Both the position numbers and the translations under genes were made by a program. Below are positions 36,446 through 46,233 of a stretch of DNA of 64,000 nt, in pieces. Under the pieces are notes generated by a model that was not told the DNA's origin, did no database searches, and was given only the letters and a program-made list of their open reading frames with translations. Numbering within the stretch: position 1 is the first letter of the stretch; each line of letters opens with the position of its first letter. Origin of the DNA: Epiperipatus broadwayi (lineage: Eukaryota > Onychophora > Udeonychophora > Euonychophora > Peripatidae); assembly GCA_028023455.1 (NCBI GenBank), contig JAQFVV010006295.1, forward strand, positions 372,001-436,000, in the 5' to 3' direction.

Positions 36446-37360
36446 CAAAGAATTCACTGTGTTTTTTAATTAATTTATTATTTTTCATTTTATTGTTTAT
36501 TATTAATTATTTAATAAAGTATTATTTTAATAATTAAAGTAATGTATACTGTATTAGATTATTAAAGTCTGAACAGAACAATTAAGCTGATGTTTGAGAG
36601 AAAAGAATCCTATAAAATAAAGTAGTTGATAATAGGAGATGTAATAAACATAAGAATCACAATAATGCTGGTTATATAAAGAAAAAGGGAGAGATGCGAG
36701 TTATTTTCTTATTTAACATTTAGTTTATATTTATGTCTTTTCACTTGTGTCACTGAACTTGCTTTTTATATTACCTACTATTACAACATATAAATATATA
36801 CACATGCAGTATATATATATATAATCATCTCATGTAATTTTATTAATAGAAAATACAATTCTCGCACTACATGGTATAATTTTATCATTTACGAATAAAT
36901 TCACATCTTAAAAACATGTATCAAAACACTTAACAATTTATATATCTTTTAATTATATACTATGTCATTACAGCATGAAAAAGTTTCGATTATGTTTGAC
37001 ATTCATCTTCAGTCTGTAACATTGTTATTTTGATATTGTTTTATTTATTTCACCTCTTTCCTATATTTTAAATCCAAATATACATAAATATTTTCATGCA
37101 TTATTTATGTAGTTAGTTGAATTATTTTCAGTTAACTACATAACTTTTGAACATTTCAGTTGTATTTACTTATATTTAGTTGGACAATCACAGTCAAAAC
37201 ATTTATAATCTGAGCATATAATTTAAAGATGCTATGTAGCTTGTTGCATGTTTTCATACATTACTTGGATTAAATAAATAAACAATTGTATGGTTAATTG
37301 GAAAGTCAAATGGCATTTAGGTATCAAAGTGATTCACTAAAGTGACTGAATAATAATTTC
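36446..37360. other. Intron 1 sequence without recognisable features
   Basis: AT-rich; nothing recognised. Confidence 0.4.
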
Positions 37361-37369
37361 TTTACTTTC

Positions 37370-37432
37370 TCAATTGAGAATTCTTTTAGAAATCTGTAAT
37401 TCTTGAGTCTGCAGCTCTCGCCATTGTGCTAA
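37370..37432 (-). repeat. tRNA-like SINE head
   Basis: The minus strand reads TAGCACAATGGCGAGAGC, a good pol III A box and D arm, followed by an anticodon-like segment. No clear B box follows, so the SINE copy is degraded. Confidence 0.45.
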
Positions 37433-38145
37433 ATTAAAAAGGATAATAAAATTTATATAGAGTTAATAGTTGATAAATAATAAGTGAAATCATGTATTAT
37501 AAAAGAAAGGGCTTCATCATATTCAAAAATTATTTATGTAAAATCAAATGGATTGCATATATTATATAACAGTAATTTTTTTTTAAAAAAAGTTAAAATA
37601 TATTATGGGTGAGACAAAATAAAAGTTGCTAATTGGATCAAATATTTGTAATTTTAAAATGAAATGATTTATAACCTGTATTCAGGAATGATAAAGATAA
37701 CTCATTTTTCAAATAAAATAACATTAAGTAAGTATTAAATGGTATAAATAGATTTTTTTTTGTATATTTTTATTCAAAGGTAATTTAAGTGTTATTATTT
37801 AATATCAAAATCTGATTATTTAGATACAGTAAATAAATAAATATAAAATGTTATAATTTCTATGACTTTTTCAACAGTTAAAAGTAGAGAATAGGCCAGA
37901 TGTGTCCAGCCTTTGAATGGAACAATTAATATAACATAAAACAGTATGTGTTATCCAGGAAATAGTAATAGTTAATCACATTAACTATAAATGAACTAAT
38001 ACTAGTATCCTTATTTTGTTTTACTTCTTATATACATATATTTAACAGTTCTATGTCTTATTAGTACCACAAAATGGAATAAACATTTAAAAGTATATGG
38101 CTTTAATGGAGCTACATTTCATAAATTAATTGTCCTGTATGCTTC
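37433..38145. other. Intron 1 sequence without recognisable features
   Basis: AT-rich; nothing recognised. Confidence 0.4.
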
Positions 38146-38220
38146 AGTGCAGTGATAGAAAGGCAGACTCAAGAATAAAGGATTCCTAGATCAAATCCCA
38201 GTTGAGTAACACAAAAAAAT
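38146..38220 (+). repeat. tRNA-derived SINE fragment
   Basis: A B-box-like TAGATCAAATCCC near 38190-38203 is preceded at about 40 bases by an A-box-like segment (gcagtgatagaaagg). Confidence 0.35.
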
Positions 38221-38481
38221 CTCAAGTGATTAAACAGTTGCTCTTAATCTATCGATTGGGTATTGAATTGTCACAATTTTTATTCATAATTTAAATTGCT
38301 TCTGTATGTTTTCAATTAATAATCATTCTGATAGAATCAAATTTTGGATATTTTTTTTAACCAAGAATCATAGATCAAACTTTTTATAATGATAATTTGG
38401 GTTGAGATCTGAACCCATTGATACAGACATATTTTATAAAATAAAATGATTATAAAGAATAATTAATAAAAAAAATCTTAC

Positions 38482-38641
38482 CAAGAACATGTTTTTGGAT
38501 TTCTTTAGTAAGAACGTTATATTTGAATATAGAATGTTCCTTAATATCTACAAATAATAAATTTTGGGATTCTGATTCCCAATGAGGCCCCTCTAATAGA
38601 AGACCGGCATTTTTAATTTCTATATCCACTGACCATGACAT
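38482..38641 (-). CDS. RGN: Regucalcin/SMP-30, coding exon 1 of 5
   Basis: First coding exon of a regucalcin (senescence marker protein 30) homolog, a cytosolic six-bladed beta-propeller that binds a divalent metal and hydrolyses gluconolactone-type lactones in the animal family. It encodes residues 1-53 plus the first base of codon 54, starting MSWSVDIEIKNAG. Glu17, in the segment LLLEGPHW, matches the metal-ligand Glu18 of vertebrate regucalcin, and NLLFVDI is the family's blade-1 motif. The donor is ttg/gtaaga-like at 38481. The exon itself begins at 38653 behind a T-rich tract ending in AG (38654-38655), so a non-coding 5' exon must lie upstream. All five exons join in phase 1 to 310 residues, against about 299 in mammals. 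The family identity is certain; the gene symbol is by homology. Confidence 0.96.
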
Positions 38642-38848
38642 ATTATTAAATACCTAAAAAAATATATAGATAGATTTAAGTGATAGATATTGCAAAATAT
38701 ATATATATATATATTGATTATATAAGTAATGAAAATATAATCACAACTCTCTGCAGTTACAATTTTAAATTTCACAATAGTTATATTCAAAATATACTTA
38801 TAAATTGCCACTACAGATAGTGGAGCACATGCTTGTTATATATATATC

Positions 38849-38929
38849 ATTAAAAAACCAAAAACAGTTTGAATTTGTTTGTTGTTATTGATATTGGGAT
38901 TGTCTAAGTGTTGATTGGTTTTTAATGCT
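38849..38929. repeat. Short dispersed repeat shared with 60.15 kb
   Basis: The 45 bases from ttgttattgatattggg to ttgattgg (38882-38920) recur almost unchanged at 60154-60190. Both end in a tttttaatg-like segment. Here the left end cattaaaaaacc is the inverse of the right end ggtttttaatg, suggesting a tiny terminal-inverted-repeat element. Confidence 0.5.
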
Positions 38930-39069
38930 TACTTACAAATCCATTTAGCCTTGAACATTATTATACTTATTACATATATATTAATTCTAATATTCTCACA
39001 GATAAATGATGAATTCATAGTATTATTTCTGGAAGCTTCCATGTAATAAAAATATAATAGATAAATAGT

Positions 39070-39600
39070 TGACATTTCTCAAGTACTTTCCTCAGAGCTT
39101 CTTTCTCAAACCATAAGAATGTGTGTGGTTAGATTTAAAATCGTTATTTTTTTCTTTTATTATTTTGTCTTCATTCTCAAATTTTATTGGTTGAGAAGTT
39201 CTAAAAAATATTTTATCCTCCAATAGCTTTTTCCAAATATTATTAATTTTCTTTAATTCACACTTTTCATTTATGCACTTTTGGCCTTTGAAAAATCCTC
39301 TATAGCTTCCTCTCTGGTCATATTGTTCAATTTTTGCCAATATGTGTTTTATTAAAAGTGATATCATGAATAGTTAATTTAATGTGTGAATAAATAATTG
39401 ATGAATTAAATTTTTCTCTAACTGCCAAAATGTGTTCTTCCTTTCTTATGTTTCTTCTACATTTGGTTTGCCCAATGTATGAATGTAAACAAAACTCCAC
39501 AACGAATTTCATATACATCATGAGGAAAGTATTTGTTATTGTACTGAAATCTCTGCTATTTAGCTATTATATTTTTATTGCATGGAAGCCTCCCAGAAAT
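39070..39600 (-). pseudogene. Penelope-like GIY-YIG endonuclease remnant
   Basis: Frames shift several times on the minus strand. Together they give VYEIRCG (GIY block, about 39515), then YIGQTKCRRNIRKEEHILAVREK (YIG block with Arg and His, 39480-39410), then HILAKIEQYDQR (39340), a REEAIE segment with the catalytic Glu position (about 39305), and KCELKKINNIWKKLL. This is the block order of Penelope-like endonucleases. It is unrelated at the nucleotide level to the 22.8 kb ORF, so more than one lineage invaded. No reverse transcriptase is recognised next to it. Confidence 0.65.
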
Positions 39601-39810
39601 AATAAATATGTATATATATTTTATGCATGCTTAAAATCATATGCATTATTGTTTGTTTATTTTTAAAAAAAAAAAGAATTGCAGAAACACCATTTTCTCC
39701 ATATCTTCACTCCAAAAGAAAAAAGTATTAAACATTTAATTAGAATAAGATATATTAATTAATATCTTATAATTTATAGGCTTCAATTCAGAGGTAGTTT
39801 ATGAGTATGT

Positions 39811-39973
39811 ATATATATATAGATAGATAGATAGATAGATGAATGGATGGATGGATAGATGGATGGATGATGGATGGATGGATGGATGATGGATGGATGG
39901 GTGGGTGGGTGGGTAGGTAGGTAGGTAGGTAGGTAGGTGGGTAGGTGGGTAGATGGGTAGATAGGTAGATGGG

Positions 39974-40034
<61 letters not shown>

Positions 40035-40107
40035 GGATGGATGGATGGATGGATGGATGGATGGATGGATGGATGGATGGATGGATGGATGGATGGATGG
40101 ATGGATG

Positions 40108-40186
<79 letters not shown>

Positions 40187-40187
40187 T
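39811..40187. repeat. Tetranucleotide microsatellite (GATA/GATG/GGTA)
   Basis: Blocks of agat, ggat, gggt and aggt repeats extend for about 375 bp. Two antisense open frames crossing it (Ile/Ser/Leu/Tyr repeats) are artefacts. Confidence 0.95.
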
Positions 40188-40349
40188 AAATGACCTTGCA
40201 AATAAAAAACACAAAGATTTGTGACAAATCTCTTATAATGTAATGTTAGGATAGCAGAAGGATTTATAACATATTAAACAAAACAATCTCTTCATGCAAA
40301 AACTATATTTGAAAGTATAGATAGCATCTAAAAAATCTCTCAAACCATT

Positions 40350-41105
40350 TTCTGCATTATTGATCTTTTTTGCTGATGGATAGTAATACATTTGTAAGGT
40401 GATAAATCATGAGGCTGAAAAGTTGAAAATTGAATTACATTTGGTTCCTGCACTTAGCTAATGCAAATTGCATTACTAATAAATTCAAATTCCTGAAAAA
40501 AATAAGATCAAAGGTTTCAGATGACTTTTACATGAAAACATGTATGGTTAATAGCCAAAACTTAGTAAGATTAAAGCAAAATGCATTATAGTGTGGATTC
40601 TAGGCAGATTTTTCTGTATGTGGTGAGATAGTCATGATAGAAAATTGTTTTTAAATATTTGGATTTATCAACCAAAATGTTTGAAATGCTGTTGAAGAAT
40701 GAAATAAAATTATTTAGCTTAAAATGAATGAAGATTTACTAATGAAGAATTGTATGACAAAAAAATTTCATCAGTTCTCGGAGTATTGGATAGAAACAGT
40801 GCAGGCAATCTGGAACTTGATGAAATGGGGCAGTTGCAGATAGAAATACAATAATAAATAAAATACTGAGGAGAAAGTTATGAAAGGCATTAATCAGAAG
40901 AAAAAATTTATAAGTCAAAAATTCAGATAGCATAATCATGTGATGAAGAGAGATGATTGTATTGATAATAAAATTATAATTATAAAAACCTATGGTGAGA
41001 ATAAGACCTAGAAATGGTGATGTTGTAGACCGACTGATGGAGTTATTATATGACTGTATCATATACAAAATAAGAATCTGCATCAGCATCATAGTGATTA
41101 ACATT
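40350..41105 (+). pseudogene. 3' part of a decayed RTE/craniofacial-type LINE
   Basis: Plus-strand frames give, near 40930-41010, a block resembling HVMKRDDCIDNKI followed by YGENKT-type sequence and a C-terminal DRLMEL segment. This is the conserved region downstream of the RT in RTE-like elements. Upstream near 40370 a FADG stretch may be the eroded FADD box. The antisense open frame at 40739-41104 is a shadow. Several stops interrupt every frame. Confidence 0.5.
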
Positions 41106-41544
41106 ATTAAAAAACAGGAGGGGGGTGACTAACATCACATGCATATGTTTCAAAATATGTTGCAGAACAGTTTTGATTTATAAATAAATGAGAGTTCAGT
41201 TAAGAGAATTTTGACTATTATAATAACTGTTGTTCCATTGCCACAGCATAAATCTTATCAAACTTTAATTTCTAAGTCAAATCTTCAAGATTTATCTATA
41301 TATTAATAATTTCATAATTATCTCTCATCATTTCAGTGGAAATGAAATTATCCCAAAAATATGGCTCAAGACTATATTTTCTTAAGCAGACAGATGGTTT
41401 ACTATCATACATTTTCATTTATGGAGTCTTTTTTATTATTATTATTATTATTAGATATACCCGACCAAGAAATAACTGAAAAATGGTGAGTGCTGAAAAG
41501 TAACCACACTAACTTTAAACTGTTATGTACTTAAGCAAAAACTT

Positions 41545-41620
41545 TCTTATATGTAAATAGAGAGATTTGAACACAGGATTATTCAGTCTATTTATCCTCC
41601 ACTCCAATTCAAGCAACTGA
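41545..41620 (-). repeat. SINE-like B-box fragment
   Basis: The minus strand carries GTGTTCAAATCTC, close to the pol III B-box consensus. It lies just outside the family 1 hammerhead element. Confidence 0.3.
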
Positions 41621-41659
41621 TATGCATGACTACATAAATGTGAAACACATACATGATTC

Positions 41660-41712
41660 CCAATATATGTATTTTGTGCAAAAACAGCACTCATCAGTTG
41701 GCCAGATTATAA
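41660..41712 (-). ncRNA. Hammerhead ribozyme motif, family 1, G12 mutated
   Basis: CCAA, then CTGATGA (41697-41691), stem II GTGC/GCAC, AAAA instead of GAAA, stem III AT-ACAT-AT, A, and TTGG. Loss of G12 should inactivate it. Confidence 0.55.
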
Positions 41713-42092
41713 TCTCCCACATATATACATACAATCAGTGCTCTTTTTATATCGATAAAAATTCCTCAAATCTATTTCCCAAGCAATAAGGCAGTATGTA
41801 ATTTGCTTATACTGAATGTTTCTTACATGTAAGTATAAATTCAATCCATCCCTCTCTTTTTAATATATATGGAAATGTAATGGTCCAATAATGAGGGATT
41901 AGATTGATGTATTGTCTACATGGGTATGAGCACAATATCAAATCCAATAAGGGTTTTGAGATTTCCATCATCAGTTTTTCAATGAAATGGACAGTTGAAT
42001 AGTTGGAATGGTTGGAAGATTGAAGCCTGTCTATTAAAGTTTGAGGAATTGCTCTCTTAATATAAATCTCAGCATTGATTGTATATATGTGT

Positions 42093-42150
42093 GGGAAATT
42101 ATGATCTGGCCTAACTGATGGATGCTGCTTCTTCACAAAATACCTATATT
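42093..42150 (+). ncRNA. Hammerhead ribozyme motif, family 1, decayed
   Basis: CTGATGG (42115-42121; A9 to G), a weak stem II, CAAA in place of GAAA, and a partial stem I (TAA/TTA). It is recognisable only by comparison with the other copies. Confidence 0.45.
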
Positions 42151-42439
42151 AGGAACCATGTAACTTTTTCGCATGTGTGGTTATGTGTATCGGTTGCTTG
42201 AGATGGAATAAAGGATAAACTGAAAAATCATGAATTCAAATCCCTCTACTTACGTATAAGAAACATTTAGCATAAACAAATTTCATACTGCCTTAGAATT
42301 ACAAAACCAAAATGTGAAAGATATCCTAATTCTATAATCCATCTAAATTTTATTGAATTATAAAGTATTCTCTTCACCAGATATTTTCAATATTTTGATA
42401 CTCTCATTGTTATATTAATCTTTTAATTTATTTCTGAAC

Positions 42440-43420
42440 CTCAATCCTTATAAAACGACACTTGTATTAGGGGCGTTTTAGGAAAATATAACGTTATTTA
42501 TTATTAACATTTTTAAGAACGCGTCGTTTTGCAAATTATTTAAAAAACAAATAAAAATATCCATTATAATCTTAAAACTATAACTTTTTGAGTAATACCT
42601 TAGTGATCGGTAAAAGAAACGGCAAACAAAACTCCCACAAAATTGTATATATAATCAGTAGGATGCGTTAGCAGTGGCCTCTATAACAGAATTAAAAATA
42701 TTTATTTAGAATTTTAGATGTAAAGATACGAACAATCAAAGTTTACTAGCGCGTAATCTAAATAAATGCTATTCAATATTTTTATCGATGGTGAAAGGAT
42801 TGTAAAAAAGTGAGTATATTATTGAACTGTTTGTGTATTTAGTACAATAAAAACCGGTATACTAAACGCATGCAAACTATATAATTAACGAGGATCTGCA
42901 AATTAAATTAATAAAAGGGTGTTATATTAAATGTTCTTTAAGAAAATAATGAATTAATTACTTCAACAACCAATTGAAAAACATTCTCGTGATTGAAGTT
43001 TTTCCAGAGAACGGGACCTATTAAAGGTGCATTAGCCATTGTGCAACGAACGGATATTTGATAAGAAGACTGGCTTATACTAAGTTTATTTCACTGAAGG
43101 TAGTGAATGGGGACCTAAAACTATATATATACAGGCTTATCTGATCTACATTATTATTTTAGTACGCCTCAGGGTTCATAAAATGAGGCAGATTGGTACA
43201 ATCAATTACCGCTTAACATATTTTCTATTTTACAGATATAAAACCAATATAATATGTGACTGCTATTCATATCGTAAGTGTATTCACTTCCCTGTTTTGA
43301 AGTAAAACTGTTTAAATTACATTATTCTGGTGTTTTCATTGTTTTTATTTTCTGTGGAGTTGATTTCCTTTGCTTACGGATGCAGCTGTGTAATTGTAGG
43401 AAGTTTTTAGACGAAACTTA
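42440..43420. promoter_or_regulatory. CpG-rich patch; candidate promoter and 5' non-coding exon of the regucalcin gene
   Basis: I count about 25 CG dinucleotides in this kilobase, against a handful per kilobase in flanking DNA (about three in 44000-45000). It lies 3.8-4.8 kb upstream of the first coding exon, on the side where a 5' exon is required. A good minus-strand donor (catcc/gtaagc) has its GT at 43377-43376, and a weaker one (ctaag/gtatta) is at 42598, with a TATA-like run at 42646-42653. A plus-strand acceptor/donor pair bounds 43239-43274, so divergent transcription is also possible. The CpG enrichment is seen; the promoter role is inferred. Confidence 0.5.
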
Positions 43421-44885
43421 GCTAGCAATTACAGTAAATATTTAATTTTAAAACAATATTAGAATAAGATAAATATCAATAATTTGCATAGCAGCTTGCA
43501 ATTACATATTTGTATAACATGAATAAATTGTACTTGGTAACTGTAATGATTCTATATTAAATTAAGTGTTTATTTATCATATAATCATTTTAAGGAATAA
43601 AACGATCAAAAAAAAACTAATGAAAGAATAACTACTATTAAAAAAATTAACAAAAATAAATAGAATGCTATTTGACTGTAGGATTGTGATAGTAAATAAA
43701 CGTTTAATCCAAAATCAATTTTGCAATTATATATTACTAGATTTAAATATTTATATTAATTTATAATCATATGTAAAAATATATGCATATGTATACCGAG
43801 TATATATGTGAATGGAATTGTAATCCAAAGCAACATTGTTTGATATATCAGAAATTCTTGGATGACTCACAGCTCTCTACTTCTGAAAATTCAAAATCAC
43901 ATGTACAGATTCTCATAGAACATTCTGCTTTTTATTCAATGCTTTTATTTAAGTTAGAGTTTATTTGTTTGCATAAATGTCGAAATTGAGGTGTAAAATA
44001 TTTATATCAAACAAATTTGTTTCAAATTTTGCACATATATTATAAATCAATGCTAATTTAATATGACAATGAAGTATTTTAGGATTATCAAGTAGTTTAT
44101 ATAATCCAGGATAATTGGTGGACCAAATTTCAAATAAGATATTGATTCAGTAAGATTTCATTGATATGTATAAGAAGGCACTATATTTTTTTAAGAAAAA
44201 AAAACTAAAATTAAAAATTGTTTATAATAAATTCAAATTAGAAATATTTTTTAAAAAATAATTTCTTTTGATTGTAAAATCTTTTTTAAAAATACTTCTT
44301 TTATAAACAAAATAGGAATTGATTTTTTTTTTTTGTACGAACTTCATTAATAAATAAAATATCTACTATATAATAATTATTCTAATAAAAATAATAAAGC
44401 ATAATGTGATAAATACTTCTTTAGTTTATTATAATTATTTATAAGTACTAACATATGTATAAAAAATAAAGATGCATATTTGATACACTATATATGAGAA
44501 CACAGGCAAAACAATTGGTGCTTCAAGGTAGATGAATAATGATTTGAACTTTAAGAAACTAATGTTTATGTAGGCAGATGTATACTTTATGTACAATTTA
44601 TACATTTCATATCTAATTACATTGGAGGTTAAACTTGCTATGAATACCAGTAATGTTCTAGGCAAGAATTTTAGAGCATTTAAATACATATTCTTCTTCT
44701 AAGAACATTGTATTTTTTGTTATCACATACGATAGAACAGTAAGCTAACCACATGGGTCTATGAAACGATGTTTAATGTGCAGTCTGCTTTTGTTTTTTG
44801 TTTAATTAAAATTGGAATAAAATCATCAAAACATCACATGATCACCATTTCATATGTTTACTCATGCTGTTATTAAGATTACCAA
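43421..44885. other. Upstream flank, no gene identified
   Basis: AT-rich with poly-T runs. Short open frames at 43783-43989 and 44435-44689 have no family motifs. Confidence 0.4.
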
Positions 44886-44978
44886 ACTCTCCATACAGTA
44901 GTGCCACCAAGTGCAAGCCTTCATAATCAGTGGATGCAGGAAAGTTTGGGTATAAAATCCCTATCTAGTGCCTACTTA

Positions 44979-45036
44979 TTCAACATCCCCAGACTAGTTT
45001 CAAGCTTTTGACTTTCATCATTGAGGAGCCTTGGAT
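44979..45036 (-). ncRNA. Hammerhead ribozyme motif, family 3, C3 mutated
   Basis: On the minus strand CCTCA is followed by ATGATGA (45021-45015; C3 to A), stem II AAGT/GCTT (fully paired), GAAA (45001-44998), ACTAGT as a minimal stem III, C, and TGGGG. The outer stem I AUCCAA pairs with a one-mismatch partner. A single core change separates it from consensus. Confidence 0.6.
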
Positions 45037-45304
45037 TTAAGAGCACTGTATCTAGATCTTAGGATCTAATGTAATTCACTGGCAGCCATTTTTTGTCTAT
45101 TTGGTTAACTATAAATCTAGGAGCTCAAGATTAAAACATGTTAATGTTTTGAACCCAAGCTCATTCGCTTATATAGTCATAAAGATCTGAACTCAGTTTA
45201 TCATCCATACTGGGTTGCAAACATTATAGTGTTTTTATTTTGGATTCTTAGCTTTATAGCTAACCAAATATGTAAAAGGTGGCTGCTGGATAGTTGCATT
45301 AGAT

Positions 45305-45752
45305 CAGGGGTCCCCAACCCTATGCCCATGGGCACCATGATGCCCGCAGACCATTTTACATGTGCCCACCACTATCCAAACATGATAAAAAAATATTTAT
45401 CTGATACAAATAAATTTAATTTTTAAAATTTCTTATAAATTATTGTATTATATTGTAATCAAATGTTAAAATTTTATTTTTGAGATAAATATTTTTTTTG
45501 TACATTATGTGTAATATTAACAATATCCAACTATAAATTTACATGTGATGTGATGTGATGTATTATGGCTTCTCCTTAAACGAAGTCAAGAATATCTCAG
45601 CAATTATGCCCAGATAAACCTCTTAGCCACTTTCTTTTACATTCCCCACTCTAAATTTACCCATTTCCACAAAATAAATAAATAAATGGTGCCCGCCGCC
45701 TGGCGAGTATTATAGCATGTACTCTTAAGGGCAAAAAGGTTGGGGACCGCTG
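45305..45752. mobile_element. Non-autonomous hAT element with perfect 8 bp duplication
   Basis: Terminal repeats CAGGGGTCCCCAACC (45305-45319) and GGTTGGGGACCGCTG (45738-45752) are flanked by CATTAGAT at 45297-45304 and 45753-45760, an exact 8 bp target duplication. The ends match the widespread Charlie-like hAT terminus. It contains no transposase. It carries a LINE 3' fragment at about 45550-45690. Confidence 0.92.
45550..45690 (-). repeat. LINE 3' fragment nested inside the hAT element
   Basis: The segment tatggcttctc...atctcagc...cccaga-aaa matches the 3' end of the decayed LINE at 5415-5490. It abuts a (GATGT)n run, consistent with a 5'-truncated insertion or capture. Confidence 0.55.
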
Positions 45753-45787
45753 CATTAGATCCTAAGATCGAGGTGCAATGCTCTCAA

Positions 45788-45846
45788 ATCCAAGGCTCAT
45801 CACTGATGAAAATCATAAGCTAGAAATTATTCTGGGGATGTTGGAT
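45788..45846 (+). ncRNA. Hammerhead ribozyme motif, family 3, intact core
   Basis: CTGATGA (45803-45809) and GAAA (45823-45826) are intact. The outer stem I ATCCAA/TTGGAT is perfect, and the inner TCA/TGG part pairs weakly. Stem II (AAAT/GCTA) and stem III (ATTATT) carry mismatches against the family, so folding is doubtful. Confidence 0.55.
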
Positions 45847-46007
45847 AAGTAGGTACTAGACAGGGATTTTATGCACAAACCTTTCTGCATCCATTAATTA
45901 CAAAGGCTTTTACTTGGTAGCATTACTATATGGAGAGTTTGGTACTCTTATTAAAATTGGAATAAATATTAAAAAGATCCCAATAATAAAAAATTAATAT
46001 ATATATA

Positions 46008-46233
46008 AAATTTTATAATAAACATTTTTATTTGCTGTGCACTAAAAATTCAAAAATAATTGTTTTCTTCAATTGCAACTGGAATTTTTATACTTAATTT
46101 GAAATAAAAGCACACCTGTTTCACCTCATGCTTTTATTTCAAATTAAATATAAAAATCCCAGTTGCAATTGAAGAAAACAATTATTTTTGTCTTTTTAAT
46201 GCACAGTAAATAAAAACTTTTATTATAAAATAT
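46008..46233. mobile_element. MITE with about 102 bp inverted repeats
   Basis: Left arm 46008-46112 and right arm 46128-46233 are nearly perfect inverted repeats (sharing aataattgttttcttcaatt and its complement) around a 15 bp centre, acctgtttcacctca. There is no ORF; the superfamily is not recognised. Confidence 0.8.

Larger units (their letters stand above)
41655..42245. mobile_element. Inverted pair of hammerhead family 1 units
   Basis: A minus-strand unit (ribozyme near 41690) and a plus-strand unit (ribozyme near 42115) face away from a centre containing ctacatgggtatgag, related to the ggtcaacatgg block of other copies. The plus unit ends with an A-box-like segment and TGAATTCAAATCCC, a B-box-like element. 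The copies are older than those at 63 kb, judging by divergence. Confidence 0.6.
44886..45945. mobile_element. Large palindromic hammerhead family 3 element, interrupted
   Basis: Inverted arms of about 190-250 bp run from ctctccatacagtagtgcc to tatggagagtttgg, with a ribozyme motif in each arm. The right arm is split by a hAT element (45305-45752). Removing that insert and one copy of its 8 bp duplication restores a continuous element of about 600 bp. Confidence 0.75.

Noticed and set aside
39783-40214. Two antisense open frames of about 140 codons
   Set aside because: They are translations of a GATA/GATG/GGTA microsatellite and have only repeat residues.
40739-41104. Minus-strand frame of 121 codons
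   Set aside because: Hydrophobic antisense shadow of the LINE C-terminal region read on the plus strand.
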